Notes: generated by a model not told the origin, from the letters alone. DNA of 64,000 nucleotides from CAVVKW01 sp963749035 (GCA_963749035.1 CAVVKW010000005.1:1-64000), one strand, 5' to 3'; shown: positions 52,971 to 62,239, counted from the stretch's first letter. A program made the numbers and translations.

Positions 52971-54134
52971 TCAGCTCTCGGTGACCTTCGGTTCGGGATC
53001 GGCGCCCGGCTGGATGTCGTTGTTCACGTTGACCGGGGCCTTGTCTTTGATTTTGAAGGTGCCGGAGCTGACGACTTCCTGCCCGGGCTGGAGCCCTTCG
53101 ACGATTTCGACGAGATCGCCGCGGGTCGCCCCGAGTTTGACGGCTCGCTGCCGAACGCCGGTGTAGGGTTCGGTGGGCGCGTTCGGATTCGCGGGTGCTC
53201 CTTCCTCGGGGGGGGCGGGATCGAGTTGCTCCACGACGAAAACGGAATCGCCGTAGGGAGCGTAGTCGATGGCCGAGGCGGGGATCGCGATGACTTCGTT
53301 GCGGGCGGGAAGCAGGACGGCCGCGTTGACGAACATGCCCGAGCGGAGCTTGCCGTCGGGGTTTTGAAGCGTCGCCTGAACGCGGACGTTCCGCGTGGAC
53401 GAATCGACGGTTGGGTCGATGGCGGTGATCTCGCCGGAAAACGTGACGTCGGGGAGGCCGTCGGCGGTCACGTCGACGGTGCGGCCGACTTCGAGTTGGC
53501 CGAGCGTCTGCTGTGGGAGGCTGAAGTCGACGTAAATGGGATCGAGCGATTGGAGGGGAACGACGGCGTCGCCGCTGCTGAGGTATTGACCGAGGTCGAT
53601 GGCGCGAATGCCGAGGCGCCCGTCGAAGGGAGCGCGAATGGTTTTACGTCCGATGAGCGCCTCGATTTCGCGGGCCGAGGCGGCGGCCTGCTTGTATTCA
53701 GCACCGGCGGCGTCGTAGTCGGACTGTGACGACACTCGTTTTGTGAGGAGGTCAGCGGTACGGTCCAGATTGATTTTGGCGAGATCGAGGCGGGCGCGGG
53801 CGGCGTTGAGCTGCGCGACTTCCTGGGTGGTGTCGAGTTTGACAAGCTCCTGCCCGCGCAGAACCTCGGCTCCGGATTTGAAATTGATCTCCTTGACGAT
53901 GCCGGGGAGATCGGCCGAGACCATCACGCCTTGAACGGCGTTGGCGGTGCCAACGGCGGTAAGGGTGGGTTGCCATTCCTGACTGGCAACCTGGAACGTG
54001 GAGACGGCGGCTGGCGGCGGCGCGAACTTCGCGGCCATCGCCATGCCAGCTTTGATCTGTTGAACCTTGATAAAGCCGATGCTGGCGACGATCACGAGGA
54101 CCGTCGCCAGCATCAAAACGAACCGCTTAAGCAT
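52971..54134 (-). CDS. RND efflux periplasmic adaptor (MFP, AcrA-like)
   Basis: A 387-residue protein: N-terminal membrane helix, barrel-sandwich halves around VMVSADLPGIVKEINF and IRAPFDGRLGIRAIDLG, an alpha hairpin in between (residues about 100-150), and a beta-barrel region. Joins the RND pump to an outer-membrane channel. Its start overlaps the end of the MarR gene by 8 bp. Confidence 0.93.
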   Translation of the reverse strand: MLKRFVLMLATVLVIVASIGFIKVQQIKAGMAMAAKFAPPPAAVSTFQVASQEWQPTLTAVGTANAVQGVMVSADLPGIVKEINFKSGAEVLRGQELVKLDTTQEVAQLNAARARLDLAKINLDRTADLLTKRVSSQSDYDAAGAEYKQAAASAREIEALIGRKTIRAPFDGRLGIRAIDLGQYLSSGDAVVPLQSLDPIYVDFSLPQQTLGQLEVGRTVDVTADGLPDVTFSGEITAIDPTVDSSTRNVRVQATLQNPDGKLRSGMFVNAAVLLPARNEVIAIPASAIDYAPYGDSVFVVEQLDPAPPEEGAPANPNAPTEPYTGVRQRAVKLGATRGDLVEIVEGLQPGQEVVSSGTFKIKDKAPVNVNNDIQPGADPEPKVTES

Positions 54135-54702
54135 TCAGTGCCGCTTCCTGGCCGGCGGGGGCGGCATGACCATTGGTTTTGTTCACAAATTGGGACTCCG
54201 CGAGCGTGAGGCCATCACGGATCTTCTTGGAAAGCGAGTTGTATTGCTCGCGCTCGGACTCGCTGAGGACCGCTGGGATCGCGGAAACGAGGCGGAAGTA
54301 GCCGGGAAGCAGCTCACGGAAGGCGGCTTTGCCCTCGGGAGTCGCGTGAACGCGGAGTGCGCGACGATCGGTCGGATCGGCGGATCGCTTGACCATGTTG
54401 GCCCGCTCGAGGGTGTCGAGGAGCCCGGTCATCGTCGCACGGGTTACGCCGGTCATCTCGGCGAGTTCGCTCGGCTTGAGGTTCGATTCGTCTTCGGTCG
54501 AGAGCAACATCATGACGGCGAACCGTCCCGGAGTGATTCCGTGGCGCGACAGGTATTGATTCTCGATGGCGGCAACGGCGTCACCCGTGCGCATGACCGT
54601 GAGAAACATTTCGCAAGCTTCAGCGTTCAGGTCTGGCTGCTGACGGGCGGCTTCCATGAGGCGATCGTAGCGCGGAAGTTCATTGGTAGGTGAAAAGGCC
54701 AT
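54127..54702 (-). CDS. MarR-family regulator of the efflux operon
   Basis: A 191-residue protein with a winged-helix core: LKPSELAEMTGVTRATMTGL recognition helices and SADPTDRRALRVHATPEG, the MarR wing. First in the operon, so probably an autorepressor relieved by pump substrates. The C-terminal 20 residues are an untypical extension that overlaps the adaptor start. Confidence 0.88.
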   Translation of the reverse strand: MAFSPTNELPRYDRLMEAARQQPDLNAEACEMFLTVMRTGDAVAAIENQYLSRHGITPGRFAVMMLLSTEDESNLKPSELAEMTGVTRATMTGLLDTLERANMVKRSADPTDRRALRVHATPEGKAAFRELLPGYFRLVSAIPAVLSESEREQYNSLSKKIRDGLTLAESQFVNKTNGHAAPAGQEAALNA

Positions 54703-54732
54703 ATTTAATTGGGTGTTGTTTATTTAACTCAG

Positions 54733-54752
54733 TTGATTTCAGACGTCATCAA
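54733..54752. promoter_or_regulatory. Possible MarR operator
   Basis: TTGAT (54733-54737) and ATCAA (54748-54752) form a dyad with a 10-bp spacer, 31 bp before the MarR start. The remainder of 54703-54997 shows no gene. Confidence 0.3.
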
Positions 54753-54997
54753 TAATCAGTGCGCTCACAAGAAATAACTCCGGAGCGGCTGACGAAAGGT
54801 GTTAACGATTGGTTCGATTACGAACCGGATCGTTTGCCTGGATGCTTCCGTAGGGGTTTTGCCTATGGATTACAAGCGCGGTGCAGAAAGGAATGTCGAA
54901 TTTTTCGACGAAGCATCCTCGGTTGGCCGCGGCTCGAAGCCGCAGATTCCGGGGCCCTGACAGCGCGAGCGGGAGAAGAGGCGGTCCTCTTTCGGCG

Positions 54998-56140
54998 TCA
55001 GTTATCTCGGACGATCTCGCGGACGTTCTTGCTGTTTTTCAGCAATGGATCGAAGTCCCAGAGGATAAATCCAACTCCGGCATTCGGGCCAACCTTGTCC
55101 TGCAAGGAGAGTTGACGCGCGATTTCCTTGGCGGGGCGTCCCTTGGAATTCAAGCGATCGATGGCGATGCCAGGATAGATCGGAATGCCCTTCGGGTTGA
55201 CTTCGCTGCTGCGCCACCAGCGCAGGAGGGAGCTGAAGGACTGTGGTCCGGCATCGTCCCAGTAGAGTTGGGGGGCGAGGTAATCGACGTAGCCTTTTTT
55301 CAGCCAGTGAACGGGGTCGCAGTAGAGCTGGTTGAGGGCGTCGAGCCCGGCTTTGACGTCGGAGGGTTGGCCTTTGGTGTAGATACCGAAAGGGCTCACG
55401 CCGAAGACGGCTCCGCTGCGAGCTCGGTGGACGGCCTCGCCGAGGCGACGGACCATCGTGTTGACGTTGGAACGTCGCCAGTCGGCCCGGGCGAGTTTGC
55501 CACCGCCGTCGACGTAGGCTTTGAAGGCACGCGAGTCGGGGAAGCTGCCACTGTAAGTCTCCGGGTAGGGGAAGAAGTAGTCGTCGAGGTGGATGCCGCC
55601 GACGTCGTAGCGTTTGACGATGTCTTCCACGACGCGGACGACGTGGTCCTGGACGGCGGGCTCGGTGGGGTCGAGCCAGAGCATTTTCTTCAGTTTGCGA
55701 GCCTCGGCTTTGAGGCGCCCGTTGACGGGATGCTTGGAGGACAGTCCGCTGGAGGAGGTCGCGGCGCGGTAGGGATTGATCCAGGCGTGGATTTCGATCC
55801 CGCGTTGGCGACCTTCCCGAATGAAATACTCGAGCGGGTCGTAGCCAGGATCCTTGCCCTGAGTGCCAGTGAGGAAACGGCTCCAGGGCTCGTAGCGAGA
55901 ATCATAGAGGGCGTCGGACTCGGGTCGGACTTGGACCATGAGGGCGTTTAGGCCGACGGACTTGGCAGCGTCGCAGATCCGGACGATCTCGGCTTTCTGT
56001 GCCTGGACGCTCAGGCCGGAGCGGGATGGGAAGTTGATGTTATAGACGGAGGCTACCCACGCGGCCCGGAACTCCTTGGCGTGGGAGAGTGTCGACGAAG
56101 CGAAGAAGAATGCGAAAAGGGCGAGGGCGCGGATGGGCAT
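54998..56140 (-). CDS. Glycoside hydrolase-like GHL10 family exported protein
   Basis: About 380 residues from ATG 56140, which gives a proper signal peptide (IRALALFAFFFASSTLSHA); the open frame upstream is not coding-like. A TIM-barrel pattern follows: FRAAWVASVYNINFPSR, LNALMVQVRPESDALY, IEIHAWINPYRA, YDVGGIHLDDYFFPYP and DYLAPQLYW, the signature of GHL10/DUF187 proteins such as DigH. It probably acts on denuded peptidoglycan or another glycan. Confidence 0.88.
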   Translation of the reverse strand: MPIRALALFAFFFASSTLSHAKEFRAAWVASVYNINFPSRSGLSVQAQKAEIVRICDAAKSVGLNALMVQVRPESDALYDSRYEPWSRFLTGTQGKDPGYDPLEYFIREGRQRGIEIHAWINPYRAATSSSGLSSKHPVNGRLKAEARKLKKMLWLDPTEPAVQDHVVRVVEDIVKRYDVGGIHLDDYFFPYPETYSGSFPDSRAFKAYVDGGGKLARADWRRSNVNTMVRRLGEAVHRARSGAVFGVSPFGIYTKGQPSDVKAGLDALNQLYCDPVHWLKKGYVDYLAPQLYWDDAGPQSFSSLLRWWRSSEVNPKGIPIYPGIAIDRLNSKGRPAKEIARQLSLQDKVGPNAGVGFILWDFDPLLKNSKNVREIVRDN

Positions 56141-56270
56141 GGAGCGAAGGATGGCGTGTGGTGGGCGAATAGCAAATCGGATCTCGGGCGTGACGGAGGG
56201 GTGGTTTCCGGGGACAGATCGTGCCAAACCATTTGCGCGGTTGCGTGGGGGCAAGTAAGGTCGCTGCCTT

Positions 56271-56726
56271 ATGCAAATTCGATCCCTCGGCGTTCTCGTC
56301 CTGGCAACCACCCTCATTCCCGCAATTCTCATGGCACAATCCGCACTCGAAAAAGGTCAGCAATTTCTCGCCGAAAACGGCAAGCGCTCCGAAGTCACCA
56401 CGACGGCCAGCGGTCTGCAGTATGAAGTCCTCAACGAGGGTGATGGGGCGAGCCCGAAGGCCACGGACACGGTCGAAGTCAACTACCGGGGCACGACGAT
56501 TGACGGAACGGAATTTGACAGTTCCTACAAGCGGGGTGAGTCGATCAGCTTTCCGCTGAATGGGGTGATCGCGGGTTGGACCGAGGGCGTGCAGTTGATG
56601 AAGGAAGGCGCGAAGTATCGGTTCTACATCCCATCGGAGTTGGCCTACGGCAAGCGCGGCGCGGGTGGTGCGATCGGCCCGGACGAGACGCTGATCTTCG
56701 ACGTCGAGTTGATCGAAGTGAAGTGA
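56271..56726 (+). CDS. FKBP-type peptidyl-prolyl isomerase, exported
   Basis: A 151-residue protein: signal peptide (residues 1-22), short helix (ALEKGQQFLAENGKR), then one FKBP domain with VEVNYRGTTIDGTEFDSSY, VIAGWTEGVQLM, IPSELAYG and IFDVELIEV. Catalyses prolyl isomerisation in the periplasm. Similar to the FkpA/Mip minimal form. Confidence 0.92.
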   Translation: MQIRSLGVLVLATTLIPAILMAQSALEKGQQFLAENGKRSEVTTTASGLQYEVLNEGDGASPKATDTVEVNYRGTTIDGTEFDSSYKRGESISFPLNGVIAGWTEGVQLMKEGAKYRFYIPSELAYGKRGAGGAIGPDETLIFDVELIEVK

Positions 56727-56805
56727 CGTTGGTCTGACGGCCAAATGGGAAACGGGGCCGGGTCGGCCCGGTTCTACCGCGCTGAATCCCGCGGTGGACG
56801 AGGGT

Positions 56806-57240
56806 TTAGTGCTTGCGGAGTCGTTTGAGACGTTCCGTGAGTGCGTCGTCCGCCGCGATGAGATCCAGTGCGAGCGATTCGGACGAGATCCAGTTACCGC
56901 CGAAGGATTCGACCGTCGTTCGCTCGAGGTGATCGTCCGTCGCGACGGTCAGGTCGAAAGTTTTCGCGTATTTCGCGACGAGGCGTTCGATGACGCTGTC
57001 GGCGGTCTGGCCAGCGGCCGAGTAGAAAATCTGGATGCCGCCAGGGTTGTCCTGTTCGTTGGCGCGGGAGCCCTTGCCGTCGAAAACGACGGCGACGTGA
57101 AAGTCGGAGGCGTCGTGGTAGCGGGTGAGGAGCGTGATGAGTTGCTCGCGAGCGGTGGCGGTCTTCCGGTCGTGGAGCTCGCGGAGCTGCGGCCACTGGA
57201 AGATCATGCTGTGACCGTCGACGAGCAGCAGCTTCTGCAC
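56806..57240 (-). CDS. NYN-domain protein (YacP-like RNase)
   Basis: About 144 residues from GTG 57240 (QKLLLVDGHSMIF), since the frame upstream is low complexity. The acidic NYN (PIN-like) residues are visible in VDGHSM, VVFDGKGS, TADSVIERLV and TVATDDHLE. In Bacillus the relative Rae1 cuts mRNA on ribosomes. Follows the NIL gene. Confidence 0.75.
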   Translation of the reverse strand: MQKLLLVDGHSMIFQWPQLRELHDRKTATAREQLITLLTRYHDASDFHVAVVFDGKGSRANEQDNPGGIQIFYSAAGQTADSVIERLVAKYAKTFDLTVATDDHLERTTVESFGGNWISSESLALDLIAADDALTERLKRLRKH

Positions 57241-57253
57241 GGGAGAGAGGGGG

Positions 57254-57499
57254 CTATCCCTCGATGGTCTGGATCTCGACCGGCTCGACTTTGACGCCGA
57301 GCTCTTCGAGCCAAGCGATGGCTTTCTTAATTTCTTCGCGATCGCCGTCGATCTCGAGGGAAACAAGCCCGATCTCGTCGGTGACACTGGCCTGGCGGAC
57401 GTTGGTCACGACGTCGAATTCCTTGCCGATCTCGTAAACGATGGGGCGCGTGATGAGACGGGCGGGATACATGAGCCAGAGGCGGGTGGATTGATTCAT
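57254..57499 (-). CDS. NIL-domain protein
   Basis: An 81-residue ferredoxin-like-fold domain: LWLMYPARLITRPIVYEIGK, then ASVTDEIGLVSLEIDGD and an end helix (AIAWLEELGVKVEPVE). NIL domains occur after methionine ABC ATPases or free, and bind methionine. Free here; partner unknown. It starts just before the NYN gene. Confidence 0.8.
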   Translation of the reverse strand: MNQSTRLWLMYPARLITRPIVYEIGKEFDVVTNVRQASVTDEIGLVSLEIDGDREEIKKAIAWLEELGVKVEPVEIQTIEG

Positions 57500-57544
57500 T
57501 CGGAAAACGGGTTTTGGGTTTGGATTGTCGAGGCAGACGATCGC

Positions 57545-57688
57545 CTATTCGAACGACGCAGCCGGCGTCGGCCAGTCCTGACGGGCATCGCGTTGGTTGA
57601 CGGTCTGGTTGATGAGATACCAGAGAACGGTCGCGATGAGAACGCAGACGATCTTAGCTTTCCAGTTCTGAAATATTCTTAGGTGCAT
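57545..57688 (-). CDS. Short CdaR-like (YbbR N-terminal) membrane peptide
   Basis: 47 residues from ATG 57688, overlapping the cdaA end by 35 bp. It reads FQNWKAKIVCVLIATVLWYL then INQTVNQ, the exact style of the N-terminal membrane helix of CdaR/YbbR proteins that regulate CdaA. The YbbR repeats are absent, so it is a minimal or truncated form. It is in the usual place, right after cdaA. Confidence 0.6.
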   Translation of the reverse strand: MHLRIFQNWKAKIVCVLIATVLWYLINQTVNQRDARQDWPTPAASFE

Positions 57689-58475
57689 CGCTTTCGTATT
57701 CCTCGAGAAGGAGGAGGCGGCTGAGCTGGCGGCGGAAATTGTCGACGTTGAGATTTCGCTCGATCACGCCGTTGTGGCAGATCGAGACCTGGCCGGTCTC
57801 CTCGGAAACGATCAGCGTGATGGCGTCGGACTCTTCGCTCATTCCGAGCGCGGCGCGGTGCCGGAGGCCGAGGTTTCGATCGAGGTCTTCGCGTTGGGTG
57901 AGGGGGAAGATGCAGCCGGCGGCGAGAATGCGGTCGTTTTTAACGATCATGCCGCCGTCGTGGAGGACGGTCTTGGGAAAGAAAACGGTGAGAGTGAGTT
58001 CCTTCGAGTAGTCGCAATCGACCATGACGCCGGTGTCGGCGATGTTTTTGAGGTCGATTTCGCGTTCGACGGCGATGAGGGCGCCGAAGCCTTTTCCGGC
58101 GAGTTCGAAGACGGTGTCGGTGAGTTCTTCGATGGTTTCCTTTTTCTCAAAAGAACTGCTGAAGAACCGGTGGCTGCCGAGTTCGGTCAGGGCGCGACGG
58201 AGTTCGGGCTGGAAGATCACGACGAGGGCGATGGCGAGAAAGACGGAAAAGCTGCGCAGGAGCCAGCCGATGACGGCGAGGTCGAGGATCTGGGAAATGA
58301 GGGTGAGCGTGATGAAGATCACGCCGAGTCCGATGAGGATGCGGGCGCCGCGGGTGCCGCGGAGATACTTGTAGATGAGGTAGAGAACGACGGCGATGAT
58401 GCCGATCTCGATGGCGGCGGTCCAATTTTGGCGGATGAATTCGCCGATGGTGCCGAGGAGTTCCGCTGAGTTCAT
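57654..58475 (-). CDS. cdaA: Diadenylate cyclase, membrane-bound
   Basis: A 273-residue protein with three N-terminal membrane helices and a DAC domain: KTVLHDGGMIVKNDRILAAG (DGA-type motif with Gly), LGLRHRAALGMSEESDA (RHR motif) and TGQVSICHNG. Makes c-di-AMP, which controls potassium and osmotic balance. Runs in line with folP upstream and a cdaR-like peptide downstream; antiporter genes with K+-type TrkA domain lie nearby. Confidence 0.93.
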   Translation of the reverse strand: MNSAELLGTIGEFIRQNWTAAIEIGIIAVVLYLIYKYLRGTRGARILIGLGVIFITLTLISQILDLAVIGWLLRSFSVFLAIALVVIFQPELRRALTELGSHRFFSSSFEKKETIEELTDTVFELAGKGFGALIAVEREIDLKNIADTGVMVDCDYSKELTLTVFFPKTVLHDGGMIVKNDRILAAGCIFPLTQREDLDRNLGLRHRAALGMSEESDAITLIVSEETGQVSICHNGVIERNLNVDNFRRQLSRLLLLEEYESDAPKNISELES

Positions 58476-58510
58476 TTGGTCCGCAGATTAAACAGGGTGA
58501 CGCAGATTTT

Positions 58511-59365
58511 CTACGCGTGGAGGATGGCTTCGGTCATCCGCACCGCGCTGTGGTGGGCGGCGACGTCGTGGACGCGGAAGACGCGGGCGCCGAGTTCGCG
58601 GCAAAAACTCGTGAGGGCGACGCCTGGCCAGAAGCGGTCGGCGATGTCGTTGTTGCCGACGAGGGTGGAGAGATAAGATTTGCGGCTGACTCCGATGACG
58701 ATGGGTAGCTGCGAGCCGGTGGGAGGGCTCGCCGGAGTGAGGCGGTCGCAATTTTCGAGGAGCAGGCGGTTGTGGTCGGGGGTCTTGCCGAAACCAATGC
58801 CGGGATCGAGTGCGATGGCCATGGGAGAGATGCCGGAGGCTAGGGCGAGCGCGGTTTGCTGTCGAAGGAATTCCCGAACTTCGGCCACGACGTCGTCGTA
58901 TGCGGGGGCGGTTTGCATCGTTCGCGGCGTTCCGCGCATGTGCATGATGATGACGCCGACTTTCGTTTCGGCGGCGAGGGCGGCCATGGCGGGGTCACCG
59001 GCGAGACCGGTGACGTCGTTGACGATGTCGGCGCCGGCGGCGATGGCTGCTCGGGCGACGGCGGCTTTGGACGTGTCGATCGAGATCAGCACGTCGGAGG
59101 TGGTCCGGAGGCGTTCGATGACCGGGAGGATGCGGTGAATCTCGTCGTCGGCGGAGACGGCGGGGGCGCCGGGGCGGGTGGATTCGCCGCCGACGTCGAT
59201 GATGGCAGCTCCGTCGGCTTCCATCGCGAGCGCGTGGTCGACCGCGGACTCGGGGTTGGGGTGAGTGCCGCCGTCCGAGAAGGAATCGGGCGTCACGTTG
59301 AGGATCCCCATGATGGCGGCCTCGCGAGTGAGGTCGAGGGGGGCGCGGCGGGTTTGCCAGATCAC
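58511..59365 (-). CDS. folP: Dihydropteroate synthase
   Basis: 284 residues from GTG 59365 (IWQTRRAPLDLTREAAIMGI). Motifs NVTPDSFSDGG, DVGGESTRPGA, SIDTSKAAVA, ALDPGIGFGKT and GVSRKSYLS identify FolP. Joins pABA to the pterin in folate synthesis. A longer open frame to 60949 is an antisense artefact over hisD. thyA and folA are 1.4-2.4 kb away, so the folate genes are clustered. Confidence 0.95.
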   Translation of the reverse strand: MIWQTRRAPLDLTREAAIMGILNVTPDSFSDGGTHPNPESAVDHALAMEADGAAIIDVGGESTRPGAPAVSADDEIHRILPVIERLRTTSDVLISIDTSKAAVARAAIAAGADIVNDVTGLAGDPAMAALAAETKVGVIIMHMRGTPRTMQTAPAYDDVVAEVREFLRQQTALALASGISPMAIALDPGIGFGKTPDHNRLLLENCDRLTPASPPTGSQLPIVIGVSRKSYLSTLVGNNDIADRFWPGVALTSFCRELGARVFRVHDVAAHHSAVRMTEAILHA

Positions 59366-59370
59366 CGAAT

Positions 59371-59398
59371 TGTGGATTTCGGATTGTGGATTTCGGAT
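59371..59398. repeat. Tandem 14-bp repeat between hisD and folP
   Basis: TGTGGATTTCGGAT is present twice in tandem (59371-59384, 59385-59398), with a third partial copy running on. It fills the short spacer between hisD and folP. Confidence 0.8.
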
Positions 59399-59400
59399 TT

Positions 59401-60693
59401 TTAGGAGGGAGTGGCCAGCCGGATGGAGGCGCTGCGGCCGTGGGCGTCGAGGCCTTCGATTTCGCTGAAGGTTCCGATGGTCTTCAGGGATTTTCGCAGG
59501 CTCTTTTCGTCGTATTTGACGAAGCTGGTGCGGCGTTGGAAGGCTTCGGCGGTGAGGCCGGGGAAGGATTTGCCGCCGCCGCCGGTGGGGAGTTCGTGGC
59601 TGGGGCCGGCGAGGAAGTCGCCGGCGGCAACGGGGCTGATGCCGCCGATGAAGATGCAGCCGGTGGTGGTGAGGCGGGCGGCGATGGCGTCGGGTTTGGC
59701 CGTCGCGACGGCGACGTGCTCGGCGGCGAAGTCGTTGGCAAGATCCACGGCTTGGTCGAGGTCGGCGGTTTGCACGAGCGTGCAGGCTTCGAGGGCTTCG
59801 CGGAGGTGCTCGGAACGATTCGACTCGGCGGCTTGGCGGTCGACGGAGGCGGCGACGCGTTTGAGCAGATTTGCGCTGGGAGTGAGGAGGACGGCGATGC
59901 TGCCGTGACCGTGCTCGGATTGGGCGAGGAGGTCGGCGGCGACCCAGTCGGGATTCGCGTTGGCGTCGGCGATGATGAGGACTTCGCTGGGACCGGGGAG
60001 GAGGTCGATGGCGACGCGGCCGACGGCCTGGCGTTTGGCTTCGACGACGTAGGCGTTGCCGGGGCCGAAGATCTTGGCGACTGGCGTGATCGTTTTGGTG
60101 CCGACGGCGAGGGCGGCGATGGCTTGGGCTCCGCCGACGCGGTAAATCTCGGTGGCTCCGCAGAGGGAGAGGGCGGCCAGGAGGGCGGGGTGGACGGATC
60201 TGTCGGGGCCGGCGGGGGTGACGGCAACGATCTCGCGGCACCCGGCGGTGGCGGCGAGGGTGCAGGTCATTATGGCAGAAGACACGAGGGGGGCGGTGCC
60301 GCCGGGAACGTAGATGCCGACGCGCTGGAAGGGATCGAAGCGCTCGCCGACGGTGGCGCCCTGGGTGTTCTTCATCGACCAGGATTTGCGGAGACTGGCT
60401 TTGGCGAAGGCGCGGACGTTGGAGCGCGAGGCGGTGATGGCGCGACGGGTGGCGGCGGGGAGATCGGCGAGGGCGGAGGCGATTTCGTCCTCGGTGACGC
60501 GGAGCTTGGCGGGGGTAAGCTTGGGGCCGCCGAATTTTTGAGTGAACTCGATCAGGGCGCGATCGCCCTTTTTCTCGATGGCGGAGATGATCTCGGCAAC
60601 GGTGTCGCGGACGGCGGGATCGGGGGTGGCGCGGCGGTCGAGGTCGGCGAGGGCTTTGGCGTAGCTGCGATCGGATGGGGTGACGAGTTTCAT
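59401..60693 (-). CDS. hisD: Histidinol dehydrogenase
   Basis: 430 residues from ATG 60693 (KLVTPSDRSYAKAL). Signatures of HisD: GIYVPGGTAPLVSSAIMT, AVTPAGPDRSVHPALLAA, GPGNAYVVEAKR, LLPGPSEVLIIAD and the C-terminal HELPTGGGGKSF. Performs the last two oxidations of histidine synthesis with NAD and zinc. Start is divergent from thyA. Confidence 0.95.
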   Translation of the reverse strand: MKLVTPSDRSYAKALADLDRRATPDPAVRDTVAEIISAIEKKGDRALIEFTQKFGGPKLTPAKLRVTEDEIASALADLPAATRRAITASRSNVRAFAKASLRKSWSMKNTQGATVGERFDPFQRVGIYVPGGTAPLVSSAIMTCTLAATAGCREIVAVTPAGPDRSVHPALLAALSLCGATEIYRVGGAQAIAALAVGTKTITPVAKIFGPGNAYVVEAKRQAVGRVAIDLLPGPSEVLIIADANANPDWVAADLLAQSEHGHGSIAVLLTPSANLLKRVAASVDRQAAESNRSEHLREALEACTLVQTADLDQAVDLANDFAAEHVAVATAKPDAIAARLTTTGCIFIGGISPVAAGDFLAGPSHELPTGGGGKSFPGLTAEAFQRRTSFVKYDEKSLRKSLKTIGTFSEIEGLDAHGRSASIRLATPS

Positions 60694-60786
60694 GGCGTGG
60701 AGTGGGAAGTTGGGGTGCGCGGGAGGGGATGGCAATTTTTTCGGGGCGGGTTGGCCATTTTTGAAGGGTTATGATTGGCTCGGGGC

Positions 60787-61581
60787 GTGGAGCAGTATCA
60801 TCGGCTATTGCGATTGGTTTTGGAGGAGGGGCGACCGAAGGCGGACCGGACGGGGACCGGGACTCTGTCGGTCTTCGGGGCGCAGGAGCGCTTCGATCTG
60901 CGGGAGTCGTTCCCGCTGGTAACGACGAAGAAGCTGCATTTGCGGTCAATCATCTACGAACTGCTGTGGTTTCTGCGGGGTGAGACGAACGTGGGGTATC
61001 TGAACGAGAATCGGGTGACGATCTGGGACGAATGGGCGGATGAGAAGGGTGATTTGGGACGGATCTACGGGGCGCAGTGGTGCGATTGGCGGACGCCGGA
61101 GGGGGCGGCGATCGACCAGATCGACGAGGTGATTAAGCGAATCAAAGCGGAGCCGGATTCGCGGCGGCTGATCGTGAGCGCGTGGAATCCGGGGGAGCTG
61201 GACCGGATGGCGTTGGCACCGTGTCACGCGATGTTTCAGTTTTTCGTGAGCGACGGGGAGTTGAGTTGTCAGCTTTACCAGCGGAGTGCGGATCTTTTTC
61301 TCGGCGTGCCTTTCAACATCGCGTCGTATGCGCTGCTGACCCGGATGGTGGCTCAGGTGTGCGGACTGCGGGCGGGCGAGTTCGTTCACACGTTTGGCGA
61401 TCTTCACCTTTACAACAATCATCTGGAACAGGCGCGGGAGCAGCTTTCGAGGGAGCCGAGGGCGTTGCCGCAGATGCGGTTGAATCCGGGGCGGCGGGAG
61501 ATCCGGGAGTTTGATTTCGAGGATTTTGAGCTGGTGGGTTACGATCCGTGGCCGGCGATCCGGGGGGAGATCTCGGTTTGA
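60787..61581 (+). CDS. thyA: Thymidylate synthase
   Basis: 264 residues from GTG 60787, the same length and alignment start as E. coli ThyA. Motifs DRTGTGTLSVFG, FPLVTTKKLHLRSII, the nucleophile in LAPCHAMFQF, QRSADLFLGVPFNIASYALL and HLYNNH. Methylates dUMP with methylene-tetrahydrofolate. A folA gene follows 169 bp later. Confidence 0.97.
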   Translation: MEQYHRLLRLVLEEGRPKADRTGTGTLSVFGAQERFDLRESFPLVTTKKLHLRSIIYELLWFLRGETNVGYLNENRVTIWDEWADEKGDLGRIYGAQWCDWRTPEGAAIDQIDEVIKRIKAEPDSRRLIVSAWNPGELDRMALAPCHAMFQFFVSDGELSCQLYQRSADLFLGVPFNIASYALLTRMVAQVCGLRAGEFVHTFGDLHLYNNHLEQAREQLSREPRALPQMRLNPGRREIREFDFEDFELVGYDPWPAIRGEISV

Positions 61582-61747
61582 GGATGCTCACGCAGAGTCG
61601 CAGCGGCGCTGAGGGATACCGGGGGGGCACGCGAAGGCGCGAAGGCGCGAAGGATCTTAGGCTCAGTGGCTCTGCGGCTGAGCGTGAGCGTTCAGATTTT
61701 GTGGTGGCTGCGCGGCTGCGTGCGGGATTTCTCGGGGGAGGTCGGTT
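61582..61747. repeat. Interspersed-type repeat between thyA and folA
   Basis: GCGAAGGC units run in tandem (61631-61653) between two roughly inverted arms (CGCAGAGTCGCAG near 61590 and CTCTGCGGCTGAG near 61670). This form of CGCAGAG/GCGAAGG spacer is frequent between genes in several environmental bacteria. Confidence 0.5.
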
Positions 61748-61750
61748 GTG

Positions 61751-62200
61751 ATGATTGCGATTGTGGCGATGGCGGAGAACCGGGTGATCGGTCGGGACGG
61801 GAAGCTGCCTTGGTCGCTGAAGGGCGAGCTGGCTTATTTTCGGCGGACGACGATTGGGCACGTGGTGGTGATGGGGAGGCGGACGCACGAGTCGATCGGG
61901 TTCGTGCTGCCGGGTCGGGAGAACGTGGTCGTGTCGCGGTCGATGGAGCCGACGAAGGGGATTCGGGTGGTGCGTTCGCCGGAGGAGGTGGCGGACCCGG
62001 GTGATGGTCGAAAAATTTTCGTCATCGGCGGGGCGGAAATTTACCGGGCACTGTTGCCGAGGTGCGACGAGGTTCTGCTGACGGCGGTGCTGCGCGAGGT
62101 GGAGGGCGACGTGGTTTTGCCGAAGTTCGAGGGTGAATTCGAGTTCGCCGGAGTGATCAAGATTGGTGAGGGGTGGGAAGTGCGACGTTACGTTCGGTAG
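61751..62200 (+). CDS. folA: Dihydrofolate reductase
   Basis: 149 residues from ATG 61751 (GTG 61748 also possible). IAIVAMAENRVIGRDGKLPW, LAYFRRTTIGHVVVMGRRTH, PGRENVVVSRS, FVIGGAEIYRALLP and a final strand as in FolA. Regenerates tetrahydrofolate after ThyA. Normal length. Confidence 0.95.
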   Translation: MIAIVAMAENRVIGRDGKLPWSLKGELAYFRRTTIGHVVVMGRRTHESIGFVLPGRENVVVSRSMEPTKGIRVVRSPEEVADPGDGRKIFVIGGAEIYRALLPRCDEVLLTAVLREVEGDVVLPKFEGEFEFAGVIKIGEGWEVRRYVR

Positions 62201-62239
62201 TCTTCGCCTTCGAACCGCGGGTCTGGCAGATTTCAAAAC

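Noticed and set aside
58511..60949. An 812-residue minus-strand frame
   Set aside because: Only its last third is folP. The rest is Arg/Pro-rich translation of the wrong frame across hisD, typical of high-GC shadow frames.
61582..61747. Structured RNA between thyA and folA
   Set aside because: It looks like the common low-complexity GCGAAGG/CGCAGAG spacer and not like a specific RNA.
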